Part shown: positions 29,064 to 40,625 of the stretch, in pieces | Layout of the letters: each line of letters opens with the position of its first letter | Numbering within the stretch: the first letter of the stretch is position 1 | Assembly (NCBI GenBank): GCA_019232985.1 | Contig: JAFAMW010000046.1 | Location: 9,289 to 73,288, forward strand | Source of the DNA: Roseateles sp. | GTDB taxonomy: Bacteria > Pseudomonadota > Gammaproteobacteria > Burkholderiales > Burkholderiaceae | Direction: 5' to 3' | Length of the DNA stretch: 64,000 nt | Position numbers and translations under genes: made by a program | Notes under the pieces: generated by a model | Told to the model about the DNA's origin: nothing | Database searches by the model: none | Seen by the model: the letters and a program-made list of their open reading frames with translations, nothing else

Positions 29064-31112
29064 ATGCCCGAGGCCGTCCCCGCCAACAAGCCCAAGTCCG
29101 CGCCGCGCAAGGCGATGGACAAGCTGGGCCTGATCGGCGACACGGCGCTCGCGCTGCACCTGCCGCTGCGCTACGAGGACGAGACCCGGCTGGTGCCGCT
29201 CGCGCAAGCGCGCGACGGTGCGACCGTGCAATGCGAAGGCGTCGTGCGCGACAACCGCATCGAGCTGCGCGGCCGCCGCCAGCTGCTCGTGCGCGTCGAA
29301 GACGACAGCGGCGCGGTGCTCCTGCGCTTCCTCAATTTCTACCCGAACCAGCAGCGCCTGATGGCGGTCGGCGCGCGGCTGCGCGTGCGCGGCGAGATCC
29401 GCGTCGGCTTCTTCGGCCGCGAGATGGTCCACCCGACGGTCAGGGCCGTCGACGCGGACACGCCGCTCGCGACCCAGCTCACGCCGGTCTACCCGACCGG
29501 CGCGGGCCTGCCCCAGGCCTATCTGCGCAAGGCGATCGCGGGCGCCCTCGGCCGCGCCGACCTGCGCGAGCTGCTGCCGGCCGGCAGCGTGCCCGACGGC
29601 CTGCCGGCGCTGCGCGACGCGCTCGAGTTCCTCCACCACCCGCCGCCGAGCGCCCAGCTCGCCGCGCTCGAGGACCATAGCCACCCGGCCTGGCAGCGCC
29701 TGAAGTTCGAGGAGCTGCTCGCCCAGCAGCTGAGCCAGCTGCGCGCGCAGCGCGAGCGCAGCAAGCTGCTCGCGCCCGCGCTCGAGGCGCGCCGCGGCGG
29801 CCTCGTCGATGCCTTGCTCGCGGCGCTGCCGTTCGCGCTGACCGGCGCCCAGCAGCGCGTGCGCGAGGAGATCGCGACCGACCTCGCGCGGCCGGCGCCG
29901 ATGCACCGGCTGCTGCAGGGCGATGTCGGCTCGGGCAAGACCGTCGTCGCCGCGCTCGCGGCGGCCGTCGCGATCGACGCGGGCTGGCAATGCGCGCTGA
30001 TGGCGCCGACCGAGATCCTCGCCGAGCAGCACCTGCGCAAGCTCGTCCACTGGCTCGAGCCGCTCGGCGTCCAGGTCGCCTGGCTCGCTGGCAGCATCAA
30101 GGGCAAGGCTCGCGAGAAGATGCTCGCGGCCGCGGCCGACGGCACGGCGCGGCTCGTGATCGGCACCCACGCGGTGATCGAGGACAAGGTCAAGTTCCAG
30201 CGCCTCGGCCTCGCCGTGATCGACGAGCAGCACCGCTTCGGCGTCGCCCAGCGGCTCGCGCTGCGCAAGAAGCTCGCGTCCCAGACCGTCGAGCCACACC
30301 TGCTGATGATGAGCGCGACGCCGATTCCGCGCACGCTCGCGATGAGCTATTTCGCCGACCTCGACGTGAGCACCATCGACGAGTTGCCGCCGGGGCGCAG
30401 CCCGATCGTGACCAAGGTTTTCGCCGACGGCAGGCGCGACGAGGTCGTCGCGAAGATCCGCGACGCGGTCGCCGAGGGCCGTCAGGTCTACTGGGTCTGC
30501 CCGCTGATCGAGGAGAGCGAGGCGCTCGACCTCAAGAACGCGACCGAGGCCCACGCCGAGCTCTCGGCCGCCCTGCCCGGCTTCATGGTCGGCCTGCTGC
30601 ACGGCCGCATGGCGGCCGGCGAGAAGGCAGCCGTGATGGCGCTGTTCTCCGGGGGCGAGATGAGCGTGCTCGTCGCGACGACGGTGATCGAGGTCGGCGT
30701 CGACGTGCCGAACGCGAGCCTGATGGTCGTCGAGCACGCCGAGCGCTTCGGCCTCGCCCAGCTGCACCAGCTGCGCGGCCGCGTCGGCCGCGGCAGCGTC
30801 GCGAGCGTGTGCGTGCTGCTCTACGCGGGGCCGCTGTCGGAGACCGGCCGCGCGCGGCTGCGCGCGATGGCCGAGACGACCGACGGCTTCGAGATCGCGC
30901 GCCGCGACCTCGAGATCCGCGGCCCCGGCGAGTTCATGGGCGCGCGCCAGAGCGGCGCCGAGCTGCTGCGCTTCGCCGACCTGCAGGAGGACGCGCCGCT
31001 GCTGTCGGCCGCGCGCGTCCAGGCCCGGCGCCTGCTCGACGGCGCGCCGCAGGCCGCGCTCGCCCATGTCGAGCGCTGGCTTGGCCACAAGACCGAGTTC
31101 CTCAAGGCCTGA
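29064..31112 (+). CDS. recG: ATP-dependent DNA helicase RecG
   Basis: RecG is a superfamily-2 helicase that regresses stalled replication forks and processes recombination intermediates. Seen in 682 residues: an N-terminal wedge domain with an OB-fold ([23 protein letters not shown]), then the helicase core with Walker [35 protein letters not shown], the DEQHRFG box, [27 protein letters not shown] and QLRGRVGRG, and the C-terminal TRG-like [15 protein letters not shown] 29064 fits the family; 75 bases of the upstream open frame overlap the queA start region. In Burkholderiales recG commonly lies near oxyR, as here across the cyclophilin and pan genes. Confidence 0.97.
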   Translation: MPEAVPANKPKSAPRKAMDKLGLIGDTALALHLPLRYEDETRLVPLAQARDGATVQCEGVVRDNRIELRGRRQLLVRVEDDSGAVLLRFLNFYPNQQRLMAVGARLRVRGEIRVGFFGREMVHPTVRAVDADTPLATQLTPVYPTGAGLPQAYLRKAIAGALGRADLRELLPAGSVPDGLPALRDALEFLHHPPPSAQLAALEDHSHPAWQRLKFEELLAQQLSQLRAQRERSKLLAPALEARRGGLVDALLAALPFALTGAQQRVREEIATDLARPAPMHRLLQGDVGSGKTVVAALAAAVAIDAGWQCALMAPTEILAEQHLRKLVHWLEPLGVQVAWLAGSIKGKAREKMLAAAADGTARLVIGTHAVIEDKVKFQRLGLAVIDEQHRFGVAQRLALRKKLASQTVEPHLLMMSATPIPRTLAMSYFADLDVSTIDELPPGRSPIVTKVFADGRRDEVVAKIRDAVAEGRQVYWVCPLIEESEALDLKNATEAHAELSAALPGFMVGLLHGRMAAGEKAAVMALFSGGEMSVLVATTVIEVGVDVPNASLMVVEHAERFGLAQLHQLRGRVGRGSVASVCVLLYAGPLSETGRARLRAMAETTDGFEIARRDLEIRGPGEFMGARQSGAELLRFADLQEDAPLLSAARVQARRLLDGAPQAALAHVERWLGHKTEFLKA

Positions 31113-31143
31113 GCGGCCTGGCCGCGGCGCGTCCTGCGACGCC

Positions 31144-31848
31144 TCAGAAGTTCTGAACCGCCGAGGTGATCACGACGTCGGCCGTCGGCCAGTTCGGCGC
31201 CGAGAACGTCGCGTTCGTTCCCGTCGGCACGGCGGCGATCGCGTTGATCGTCGCGATGCTCGTCGTGTCGGTCGCGCTGACGGCGCCGAAGACGGCGTAG
31301 CCGGAGCCGGCGCCCGAGTCGTAGTTCTGCTGCGAGAAGTCGAGCGTGCCCGCGTTGTTGACGAGGTTGAAATAGAACTGCGAGGTCGCGCTGTTCGGGT
31401 CGTCCGCGCGCGCCATCGCGATCGTGTACTGGGTGTTGCTCAGGCCGTTGCGGCTCTCCAGCGCGATCGCCGTGCCGGCCGTCTTCTGGCTGTAGGTGCC
31501 CGAGGTGTCGATAAAGCCGCCGCCCTGGATCACGAAGCCCGGCACGACGCGGTGGAACAGCGTGCCGTTGTAGAAGCCGGTCGTCACGTAGGCGAGGAAG
31601 TTGGCGGTCGAGATCGGCGCGTGGGTGCCGTCGAGACCGACGACGATGGTGCCGTAATTGGTCGTCAGCGTGACCTGGTGGGTCACGGTCATCGTGACCG
31701 AGCCCGGGGTCAGGCCGCCGCCGTAGCTCGGCGCAACCGTGCTGGCGGTCGAGGCCGGGGTGCCGCCGCCGCAGGCGGCGAGCGAGGCGAGCAGCGCGGC
31801 GGCAGCGAGGGCGCGCAGCGGGGCGGAAACGGACAGCTTGGACTTCAT
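31144..31848 (-). CDS. Cyclophilin-type peptidyl-prolyl isomerase lipoprotein
   Basis: A 234-residue lipoprotein with a cyclophilin domain that isomerises Xaa-Pro bonds. Seen: signal peptide ending in LLASLAAC (lipidated Cys26), then about 20 low-complexity residues, then VTLTTNYGTIVVGLDGTHAPISTANFLAYV, GFYNGTLFHRVVPGFVIQGGGF (catalytic Arg in HRV), ALESRNGLSNTQYTIAMARADDPNSATSQFYFNL and YAVFGAV. The active-site blocks are intact, so it should be an active periplasmic foldase. Unlike the common cytosolic PpiB it has a lipid anchor. It is convergent with recG (31-base gap) and lies downstream of panC by 134 bases. Confidence 0.92.
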   Translation of the reverse strand: MKSKLSVSAPLRALAAAALLASLAACGGGTPASTASTVAPSYGGGLTPGSVTMTVTHQVTLTTNYGTIVVGLDGTHAPISTANFLAYVTTGFYNGTLFHRVVPGFVIQGGGFIDTSGTYSQKTAGTAIALESRNGLSNTQYTIAMARADDPNSATSQFYFNLVNNAGTLDFSQQNYDSGAGSGYAVFGAVSATDTTSIATINAIAAVPTGTNATFSAPNWPTADVVITSAVQNF

Positions 31849-31982
31849 GATGTTGCTTACGACTGGCAAAGGTTGATCGAAGAGTCGATCGCGCATTCTG
31901 CCGATTCAAAGTGAAGAAATATGGCGGCCGCCGCAGCCCGTGCAAACATCTTGTTACGGCGTCGACACGGGAGCGATGGGAC

Positions 31983-33639
<1,657 letters not shown>

Positions 33640-33739
33640 GGCTGTCTCCCGCCGGGGACATACAGTGCTTCCCTCCGGCGCGGCCGCAGTGTACTTGCGG
33701 ACAAAATAGCCTGCCGGGTTTTCCAGAGGGTCCCTACCG

Positions 33740-34657
33740 ATGACATTGACCGAGCTGCGCTACGTCGTCGCCGTCGCGCGCGAGCGCCATTTCGGCCGCG
33801 CCGCCGAGGCCTGCTTCGTCTCGCAGCCGACCCTGTCGGTCGCGATCAAGAAGCTCGAGGAAGAGCTCGACGTGAAGATCTTCGAGCGCGGCGGCAACGA
33901 GGTCACGCTGACGCCGCTCGGCGAGCAGATCGTGCGCCAGGCCCAGGCCGTGATCGAGCAGGCCGGCGCGATCAAGGAGATCGCGCGCGCGGGCCAGGAC
34001 CCGCTCGCGGGCCCGCTCAAGCTCGGCGTGATCTACACGGTCGGCCCCTGGCTGCTGCCCGAGCTCGTGCGCGGCATGATCGACCGGCACCCGCAGATGC
34101 CGCTGATGCTGCAGGAGAACTTCACGGTCAAGCTGCTCGACCTGCTGCGCAGCGGCGAGCTCGACTGCGCGATCCTCGCCGAGCCCTTTCCCGACGCGGG
34201 CCTCGCCGTCGCGCCGCTCTACGACGAGCCCTTCGTCGTCGCCGTGCCGCCCGGCCACGCGATGGCGCAGCGCGAATCGATCGATTCCGAGGAGCTGCGC
34301 GACGAGACCATGCTGCTGCTCGGCACCGGCCATTGCTTCCGCGACCATGTGCTCGAGGTCTGCCCCGAGTTCGCGCGCCTGTCGTCCGACGCCGAGGGCA
34401 TCCGCAAGAGCTTCGAGGGCTCTTCGCTCGAGACGATCAAGTACATGGTCGCGTCGGGCATGGGCATCACGGTCGTGCCGGTGCTCGCGGCCGCGCGCGA
34501 CGCGGCCCAGCTCAACTACGTGCCGTTCGCGGCCCCCGTGCCGTCGCGGCGCGTCGTGCTCGCGTGGCGCCGCACGTTTCCGCGCTTCGAGGCGATCGCC
34601 GCGCTGCGCAACGTCATATACGCGTGCAGCCTGCCGGGCGTGACCTGGCTGAGTTAG
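33740..34657 (+). CDS. oxyR: Peroxide-sensing LysR regulator OxyR
   Basis: OxyR senses hydrogen peroxide through a reversible disulfide and activates catalase, Dps and other defence genes. Seen in 305 residues: the N-terminal helix-turn-helix ([30 protein letters not shown]), then an effector domain with [18 protein letters not shown] and the redox pair in [14 protein letters not shown]. By count the two cysteines are residues 199 and 208, the same numbers as in E. coli OxyR. The ribosome-binding site AGAGGG lies 10 bases before the ATG. Dps follows 43 bases after the stop and is a classic OxyR target. Confidence 0.96.
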   Translation: MTLTELRYVVAVARERHFGRAAEACFVSQPTLSVAIKKLEEELDVKIFERGGNEVTLTPLGEQIVRQAQAVIEQAGAIKEIARAGQDPLAGPLKLGVIYTVGPWLLPELVRGMIDRHPQMPLMLQENFTVKLLDLLRSGELDCAILAEPFPDAGLAVAPLYDEPFVVAVPPGHAMAQRESIDSEELRDETMLLLGTGHCFRDHVLEVCPEFARLSSDAEGIRKSFEGSSLETIKYMVASGMGITVVPVLAAARDAAQLNYVPFAAPVPSRRVVLAWRRTFPRFEAIAALRNVIYACSLPGVTWLS

Positions 34658-34700
34658 GCTCCTGGGCGTCAGCGAACCCCAACCCACAGGAGTCCTCTTC

Positions 34701-35207
34701 ATGAGCAAGCGCGCGAGCAAGCCCAGCATCGGCACCGGTATCAATATCGGCATCAGCGACAAGGACCGCGGCGCGATCGCCGGCGGCCTGTCCAGGCTGC
34801 TCGCCGACACCTACACGCTCTACCTGACGACGCACAACTTCCACTGGAACGTCACGGGCCCGATGTTCAACTCGCTGCACGCGATGTTCATGGCCCAGTA
34901 CACCGAGCTGTGGAACGCGGTCGACCCGATCGCCGAGCGCATCCGCGCGCTCGGCCACGCGGCGCCGGGCTCCTACGCCCAGTTCGCTAAGCTCTCGAGC
35001 CTGCCCGACGCGCCGGCGACGCCGCCCAAGGCCATGGACATGGTCGCGATCCTCGTCGCCGGCCACGAGGGCGCGGCGCGCACCGCGCGCAGCCTGTTCG
35101 CGCTCGTCGACAAGGCCAGCGACGAACCGACGGCCGACCTGCTCACGCAGCGGCTGACCGTGCACGAGCAGGCCGCCTGGATGCTGCGCAGCCTGCTGGA
35201 GGCCTGA
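34701..35207 (+). CDS. dps: Dps-family DNA-protecting ferroxidase
   Basis: Dps forms a 12-subunit shell that oxidises and stores iron with peroxide and binds DNA under stress. Seen in 168 residues: a basic N-terminus (SKRASKPS) that could bind DNA, then TTHNFHWNVTGPMFNSLHAMF with the ferroxidase His, and ELWNAVDPIAERIRALG with the Asp and Glu ligands, conserved across the family. A C-terminal helix ends in HEQAAWMLRSLLEA. CAGGAG lies 10 bases before the ATG. It follows oxyR directly, so peroxide induction is likely. Its stop is 7 bases from the stop of the convergent OPT gene. Confidence 0.95.
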   Translation: MSKRASKPSIGTGINIGISDKDRGAIAGGLSRLLADTYTLYLTTHNFHWNVTGPMFNSLHAMFMAQYTELWNAVDPIAERIRALGHAAPGSYAQFAKLSSLPDAPATPPKAMDMVAILVAGHEGAARTARSLFALVDKASDEPTADLLTQRLTVHEQAAWMLRSLLEA

Positions 35208-35214
35208 GCGGCGC

Positions 35215-37038
35215 TCAGAGCAAGTTCAGCAGCCCGACCACGCCGAGCGTCAGCGCTGCGATCGCGTCGCCGGCGATCAGGCCGCCGCCGATCAGCGAGG
35301 TCGGGCTCATGTCGGCGGGCAGCTCGGCCTCGCCCTCGGCGGGCCTGGGCGCGAAGGTGTTGACGAGGCTCGAGACCACGCCGCCGGCGCCGAACCACAG
35401 CGAGGTCGGCAGGTTCACGAACCCGCCGAACGAGGACGCGTAGGGGCTCGGCAGCAGCACCGCGTCGACGACGAAGTCGGTCGCGACGCCGGCGCGGCTC
35501 GCCGCGGCCCAGCGCCGCCAGCCCGGATGGCCGCGCAGCGCCTTGCGCAGCACCTCGGTCGCGACGCCGATCGCCACGCCGATCCAGATCGCCGTGATCT
35601 GGTAGGGCTTGGGGCTGGCGAGGCTGCGCAGCGCGCCGACGAACTTGTAGGTCATCGCCGAGGTCCACTGGGCCGGCGCCTCGGCCGCCGACATCACGGT
35701 CTGGTCGAGCTTGAGCACCGGGTAGGCGGCCATGAACAGCTCGGCCGCCGCAACGGCGAGCACGGCGCCGAGCACGAGGCCGATCGCCTGGAAGCGGAAC
35801 TGCAGCGCCCGGTTCGAGCCGAGGCGCCAGCCGGTCGAGCGGTCCTGCTGCATGTCGCCGGCCGTGCTGCACGACACGAACACGACGGTCGCGGCCATCA
35901 GGCTCAGGCCCGGGTCGTGCAGGCCCAGCGACGCGAGGATCAGCACGGTCACGACGAAGGCCGACGAGATCGGGTTCCAGTCGGTCAGGCCCAGCGAGAT
36001 GCCGTTGACGAGCGCGAACACGAACACGAGCAGGATCGCGAAGCCCATCACGCCCGGCGCCTCGCCGAAGAACCGCATGCCGGCGACGACCGTCGCGAGG
36101 CTCCAGAACGCGACCCAGGCGAGCAGGCGCGGCACGCTCGCGCGCGGGCCGGTGCGCTGCTCCTCCGGCACGGCGGCCGTCGCGCCGGGCGTGGCCAGGC
36201 GGCGCACGGCGCGCCACAGGATCAGCGTCATGTCGATCGCGGCCGCGCCGAGCACCATGCCGAGCGCGACGAGGAAGGCGATCTTGCGGAACGGCTCGCC
36301 CGGCTGCAGCCAGCCGGCCGCGATGAACACCGGCGTGAGCGCCTTGAACGCCAGGCCGCCGACGATCGCCGGCACGCCGACGCGCGCGCCGACGATCAGG
36401 CCCGCGCCGAAGGTCGAGCAGGAGAACTCGGTCGCCGCGATCCAGGCGATCTTGGCCGCCGCGAAGCCGCCGGCCAGGCCCACGCCCATGCCGCCGAACA
36501 GGCGCGCTACCGAGCGCTTGAGCAGCTCGGGGTCGGTCAGCGCGCGCAGGATGTTCGCGACCGCGAGCCCCGACGGGAAGGTCAGCTGCATGCGCTCGAC
36601 GAGGATCGGCGTGTAGAGCATGCCGATGCCGGCCGCCATCATGCTGATGCACAGCATGTAGACGATCAGCTGCCAGGCCGGCTTTTGCGGCATGCCCATC
36701 CATACCATGGCCTGGATCAGCGCGCTCATCGCCATCATGCCGGCGACCGAGGCGGCCGTGGTCTGGATGTAGTTCGCGCCATGCTTGCCCTCGGCGCCGT
36801 AGCCGTAGGTCACGACCGAGCCGAGGATGCCGGCGAGCACCTGGCCGCCGACGAAGAAGCCGATCGAGAAGTTCATGAACGCGGCCGTGATGCCGCCGAG
36901 CGGCCCGAGCACGAGCATGCCGATCGCGCCGAGCAGCGCGTAGTAGCGCCAGCTGCCGACGGCGGGCAGCCAGGCCCAGCGGCGGGTGTCGTCGGGAAGC
37001 GCGCTGGCGCGCGTCGGCGGGGTCATCGGCGGGGTCAT
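35215..37038 (-). CDS. OPT-family oligopeptide/metal-chelate transporter
   Basis: A 607-residue inner-membrane protein with some 14-16 hydrophobic segments, of the OPT (oligopeptide transporter) superfamily. Members move peptides or metal-nicotianamine complexes with protons. Seen: GPLGGITAAFMNFSIGFFVGGQVLAGILG near the start, ALLGAIGMLVLG, SIGFF- and GADYI-type blocks (here GKHGANYIQTTAASVAGMMAMSAL), and the late FVGALRSLASPKPYQI and LIGGGLIAGDAIAAL. The start is uncertain: ATG 37038 or 37026 keeps the cytosolic N-terminus short. The frame stays open upstream with low-complexity sequence. The substrate cannot be told; it is divergent from prfC. Confidence 0.87.
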   Translation of the reverse strand: MTPPMTPPTRASALPDDTRRWAWLPAVGSWRYYALLGAIGMLVLGPLGGITAAFMNFSIGFFVGGQVLAGILGSVVTYGYGAEGKHGANYIQTTAASVAGMMAMSALIQAMVWMGMPQKPAWQLIVYMLCISMMAAGIGMLYTPILVERMQLTFPSGLAVANILRALTDPELLKRSVARLFGGMGVGLAGGFAAAKIAWIAATEFSCSTFGAGLIVGARVGVPAIVGGLAFKALTPVFIAAGWLQPGEPFRKIAFLVALGMVLGAAAIDMTLILWRAVRRLATPGATAAVPEEQRTGPRASVPRLLAWVAFWSLATVVAGMRFFGEAPGVMGFAILLVFVFALVNGISLGLTDWNPISSAFVVTVLILASLGLHDPGLSLMAATVVFVSCSTAGDMQQDRSTGWRLGSNRALQFRFQAIGLVLGAVLAVAAAELFMAAYPVLKLDQTVMSAAEAPAQWTSAMTYKFVGALRSLASPKPYQITAIWIGVAIGVATEVLRKALRGHPGWRRWAAASRAGVATDFVVDAVLLPSPYASSFGGFVNLPTSLWFGAGGVVSSLVNTFAPRPAEGEAELPADMSPTSLIGGGLIAGDAIAALTLGVVGLLNLL

Positions 37039-37154
37039 CGGCGGCGGGCTGGGAGCGAGGACGCGGCGGACTGTACCCGCGCCATCGGCGCCACGGGGCG
37101 TGCGGCGGGGTAAAGCAGGGAGGGATAATCCCGGGTTAGTCCGCACCAAGCCCC

Positions 37155-38822
37155 ATGTCCACCGAACCTGCTGCCCAGCCCGCCGCGTCCGCGCTCCAGT
37201 CCGAAGTCCGGCGCCGCCGCACCTTCGCGATCATCAGCCACCCCGACGCGGGCAAGACCACGCTGACCGAGAAGCTGCTGCTGTTCTCGGGCGCGATCCA
37301 GATCGCCGGCAGCGTCAAGGCGCGCAAGGCCTCGCGCCACGCGACCTCGGACTGGATGGAGATCGAGAAGCAGCGCGGCATCTCGGTCGCGTCCTCGGTC
37401 ATGCAGATGGAGTACCGCGACTGCGTGATCAACCTGCTCGACACGCCGGGCCACCAGGACTTCTCGGAAGACACCTACCGCGTGCTGACGGCCGTCGACG
37501 CGGCGCTGATGGTCATCGACGCGGCGAACGGCGTCGAGCCGCAGACGCGCCGCCTGCTGCAGGTCTGCCGCGCGCGCAACACGCCGATCCTGACCTTCGT
37601 GAACAAGATGGACCGCGAGGTCCAGGAGCCGCTCGCGCTGCTCGACGAGATCGAGCGCGAGCTCGGCATGACGGTCGTGCCCTTCACCTGGCCGGTCGGC
37701 ATGGGCAAGCATTTCCACGGCGTGATGGACCTGCGCCGCGAGCAGATGCGCGTGTTCGCGCCCGGCGAGGACCGCGTCGCCGGCGCCGAGGAGGTGCTCG
37801 CCGGCCTCGCGAACCCGGCCTACGCCGAGCGCTTCGGCCTGCAGTACGAGAACGCCCAGGGCGAGGTCGAGCTCGTGCGCGAGGCCGCGCCCGAGTTCAA
37901 CGAGGCCGATTTCCTGAGCGGCCGCCAGACGCCGATGTTCTTCGGCTCGGCGGTCAACAACTTCGGCGTCCAGGAGGTCCTGGACGCGCTCGTCGAGCTC
38001 GCGCCGCCGCCCGGCGAGCGCGCGGCGCTGCAGCGCGTCGTCGAGCCCGAGGAGGCCAAGTTCAGCGGCGTGGTGTTCAAGATCCAGGCGAACATGGACC
38101 CCGCCCACCGCGACCGCATCGCGTTCCTGCGCGTCGCCTCGGGCCATTTCGAGCGCGGCATGCGCCTGAAGGTCGTGCGCTCGGGCAAGGAGCTGCGCCC
38201 GAACACGGTCGTGAGCTTCCTGTCGCAGCGCCGCGAGCTGCTCGACGAGGCCTTCGCGGGCGACATCATCGGCATCCCCAACCACGGCATCCTGCAGCTC
38301 GGCGACACGATTACCGAGGGCGAGGCGCTGCAGTTCACGGGCCTGCCCTTCTTCGCGCCGGAAATGTTCCGCGCCGTCGAGGTCGCCGACCCGCTCAAGA
38401 CCAAGCAGCTGCGCGAGGGCCTGCGCCAGCTCGGCGAGGAAGGCGCGATCCAGGTGTTCCGCCCCGAGGCCGGCACGGTGCTGCTGCTCGGCGCGGTCGG
38501 CCAGCTGCAGTTCGAGGTCGTCGCCCACCGCCTCGAGCACGAGTACGGCGTGCGCTCGCGCATCACGCCGGTGCGCTACAACGTCGCGCGCTGGGTCACC
38601 TGCGAGGACGTCGACGGCGCGGCGGGCAGCGGCGAACGCGAGCTGCGCCGCTTCATCGACCACAACGCCCACCGCGTCGCCTGGGACGCCGTGAACGCGC
38701 CGGCCGTGCTGCTCGAGTACGCGGGCGAACTGCGCGCGATGCAGGACAACTGGCCCAGGATCAAGTTCCACGCGCTGCGCGAGCACGCGGGCCTCGTATT
38801 CCAGCAAAAGCTGGAAGGGTGA
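37155..38822 (+). CDS. prfC: Peptide chain release factor 3
   Basis: RF3 is a GTPase that ejects RF1 or RF2 from the ribosome after peptide release. Seen in 555 residues: the G1 loop SHPDAGKTTLTEKLLL, the switch-2 LDTPGHQDFSEDTYRVLTAVDAALMVIDA, NKMDR (G4), and the RF3-specific IEKQRGISVASSVMQM. In the C-terminal half are HRDRIAFLRVASGHFERGMRLK and the QLRFEVVAHRLEHEYGV-type block (here QLQFEVVAHRLEHEYG). Length and motif order match bacterial PrfC. A GATAAT hexamer 26 bases before the start may be part of its promoter. Confidence 0.97.
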   Translation: MSTEPAAQPAASALQSEVRRRRTFAIISHPDAGKTTLTEKLLLFSGAIQIAGSVKARKASRHATSDWMEIEKQRGISVASSVMQMEYRDCVINLLDTPGHQDFSEDTYRVLTAVDAALMVIDAANGVEPQTRRLLQVCRARNTPILTFVNKMDREVQEPLALLDEIERELGMTVVPFTWPVGMGKHFHGVMDLRREQMRVFAPGEDRVAGAEEVLAGLANPAYAERFGLQYENAQGEVELVREAAPEFNEADFLSGRQTPMFFGSAVNNFGVQEVLDALVELAPPPGERAALQRVVEPEEAKFSGVVFKIQANMDPAHRDRIAFLRVASGHFERGMRLKVVRSGKELRPNTVVSFLSQRRELLDEAFAGDIIGIPNHGILQLGDTITEGEALQFTGLPFFAPEMFRAVEVADPLKTKQLREGLRQLGEEGAIQVFRPEAGTVLLLGAVGQLQFEVVAHRLEHEYGVRSRITPVRYNVARWVTCEDVDGAAGSGERELRRFIDHNAHRVAWDAVNAPAVLLEYAGELRAMQDNWPRIKFHALREHAGLVFQQKLEG

Positions 38823-38833
38823 GATCGGACCGA

Positions 38834-38854
38834 GCAGCGTCCTGAGGACGCTGC
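38834..38854. terminator. Hairpin after prfC
   Basis: GCAGCGTCC-TGA-GGACGCTGC is a perfect 9-base stem with a 3-base loop, 11 bases after the prfC stop. It has no T-run, so it would need Rho or act as an RNA-stabilising stem. It is separate from the two tandem hairpins that follow. Confidence 0.5.
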
Positions 38855-38867
38855 GACGCCGATCGAA

Positions 38868-38943
38868 CGCCGGCCGCCGTCTTGCGGCGGCTGGCCGGGG
38901 GAACCTCGGAGCGCCGGCCGCCGTCTTGCGGCGGCTGGCCGGG
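38868..38943. repeat. Tandem extragenic palindrome (two identical 32-base copies)
   Basis: The 32-base unit beginning CGCCGGCCGCCGTCTTGCGG occurs at 38868-38899 and 38912-38943, identical, with 12 bases between. Each folds as GCCGG-CCGCCG / TCTTG / CGGCGG-CTGGC, an 11-base stem with one G-T pair. A related single copy with a different inner arm is at 45955-45985. This is a REP-like family; the rest of 38944-39105 before livG shows nothing else I can name. Confidence 0.75.
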
Positions 38944-39105
38944 CGACTCTGTACGCCAGGCGGACACCGCGCACCGCGCCGAGGCGCGCTGCCTGAAATC
39001 CGTACGTCGTGCCCGGGCCACGCCCGAAGCCGCCCCAGGCAATCCCCTTTGCCCTAGCCCCGCTCCAGGCCCTACATTCGGGGTCCTGAACAAGACCAAC
39101 ATGCG

Positions 39106-39876
39106 ATGAGCGAACTCATCCTCGAGACAACGGGCCTGAGCAAGGACTTCAAGGGTTTCACGGCCGTGGACGGCGTGGACCTGCGCGTGCAGCGCGGCCA
39201 TATCCATGCCTTGATCGGGCCGAACGGCGCGGGCAAGACGACCTGCTTCAACCTGCTCACGAAGTTCCTGACGCCGACGCGCGGGCGCATCGTGTTCGGC
39301 GGCGTCGACATCACGGCCGAGCGCCCCGCGCAGATCGCGCGGCGCGGCGTGATCCGCTCGTTCCAGATCTCGGCCGTGTTCCCGCACCTGACCGTGCTCG
39401 AGAACGTGCGCATCGGCCTGCAGCGCTTCACGGGCACGAGCTACCACTTCTGGCGCGGCCTGTCGGGCCTGCGCGCGCTCGACGCGCGCGTGCTCGAGCT
39501 GCTCGAGCTCGTCGACCTGCGCGACATGGCCCAGCTGAAGGCCGGCGAGCTCGCCTACGGCCGCAAGCGCGCGCTCGAGATCGCGACGACGATGGCGATG
39601 GAGCCGCAGCTGATGCTGCTCGACGAGCCGACCCAGGGCATGGGCCACGAGGACGTCGACCGCGTGACCACGCTGATCAAGCGCGTCGCCGAGGGGCGCA
39701 CCGTGCTGATGGTCGAACACAATATGAAGGTGGTCTCGCGCATCGCCGACCGCATCACCGTGCTCGCGCGCGGCAGCGTGCTCGCCGAGGGCGACTACGC
39801 GAGCGTGTCGGCGCACCCGGCCGTGCTCGAGGCGTACATGGGCAGCGAATCCGCCGAGCTCCAAGGGGCGCATTGA
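39106..39876 (+). CDS. livG: Branched-chain-amino-acid-type ABC transporter ATPase (LivG)
   Basis: One of two ATPase subunits of a HAAT-family importer. Seen in 256 residues: a canonical Walker A GPNGAGKTT (Lys44), Q-loop IRSFQIS, Walker B LMLLDEP (Glu174) and the switch His205 in MVEHNM. The signature reads LAYGRKR (149-155) instead of LSGGQ. LivG proteins often vary here, but together with the LivF partner it implies that the ATP site formed by this signature is weak. The gene starts the liv run; livF follows after 1 base. Confidence 0.93.
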   Translation: MSELILETTGLSKDFKGFTAVDGVDLRVQRGHIHALIGPNGAGKTTCFNLLTKFLTPTRGRIVFGGVDITAERPAQIARRGVIRSFQISAVFPHLTVLENVRIGLQRFTGTSYHFWRGLSGLRALDARVLELLELVDLRDMAQLKAGELAYGRKRALEIATTMAMEPQLMLLDEPTQGMGHEDVDRVTTLIKRVAEGRTVLMVEHNMKVVSRIADRITVLARGSVLAEGDYASVSAHPAVLEAYMGSESAELQGAH

Positions 39877-39877
39877 G

Positions 39878-40591
39878 ATGTCCACCCCGGCGCTCGAAAT
39901 CACGGATCTGCACGCCTGGTACGGCGAGAGCCACATCCTCCACGGCCTGTCGCTGCGCGTCGAGCCGGGCCAGGTGCTCACCCTCCTCGGCCGCAACGGC
40001 GCGGGCCGCACGACGACGCTGCGCGCGATCATGGGCCTGACGGGCCGGCGCGCGGGCTCGATCAAGGTCCACGGCAGCGAGACGATCGCGCTGCCGACGC
40101 ACCGCATCGCCCACCTGGGCCTCGGCTACTGCCCCGAGGAGCGCGGCATCTTCGCCTCGCTGACGACCGAGGAGAACCTGCGCCTGCCGCCGCCGCTGCG
40201 CAAGGCCCGCGGCAAGGCGATGAGCGAGCAGCAGATTTATGCGATGTTCCCGAACCTCGCCGAGCGCCGCCACAGCCCGGGCACCAGGCTCTCGGGCGGC
40301 GAGCAGCAGATGCTCGCGGTCGCGCGCATCCTGCGCACCGGCGCCGACATCCTGCTGCTCGACGAGATCTCGGAAGGCCTTGCGCCCGTGATCGTCCAGA
40401 CCCTCGCGCGCATGATCACGGCGCTCAAGGCCGAGGGCTTCACGATCGTCATGGTCGAGCAGAACTTCCGCTTCGCCGCGCCCCTCGCCGACCATTTCGT
40501 CGTGATCGAGCATGGCGAGGTCGTCGAATCGTTCGCCCGCACCGAGCTCGACGCGAAGCGCGCCGTGCTCGACGCGCTGCTGAGTGTCTAG
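39878..40591 (+). CDS. livF: Branched-chain-amino-acid-type ABC transporter ATPase (LivF)
   Basis: The second ATPase subunit. Seen in 237 residues: Walker A GRNGAGRTTT, in which the essential Lys is Arg44 (codon CGC), a canonical signature RLSGGEQQ (138-144), Walker B ILLLDEISEGL (Glu163) and Gln195 in MVEQNF where LivG has His. In a LivG/LivF dimer its signature completes the LivG ATP site, while its own Arg-bearing site faces the odd LivG signature. I recall Arg in this place in other Burkholderiales LivF proteins, so it is probably inherited and not a fresh defect. It starts 1 base after livG; the substrate-binding protein follows after 34 bases. Confidence 0.93.
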   Translation: MSTPALEITDLHAWYGESHILHGLSLRVEPGQVLTLLGRNGAGRTTTLRAIMGLTGRRAGSIKVHGSETIALPTHRIAHLGLGYCPEERGIFASLTTEENLRLPPPLRKARGKAMSEQQIYAMFPNLAERRHSPGTRLSGGEQQMLAVARILRTGADILLLDEISEGLAPVIVQTLARMITALKAEGFTIVMVEQNFRFAAPLADHFVVIEHGEVVESFARTELDAKRAVLDALLSV

Positions 40592-40625
40592 CTTTGTTGT
40601 TGCATCCAAACCGGAGGAGACTGTC

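Noticed and set aside
38868..38943. CRISPR-like array after prfC
   Set aside because: Only two copies, a 12-base gap, and each unit is a self-complementary hairpin with no leader or cas genes.
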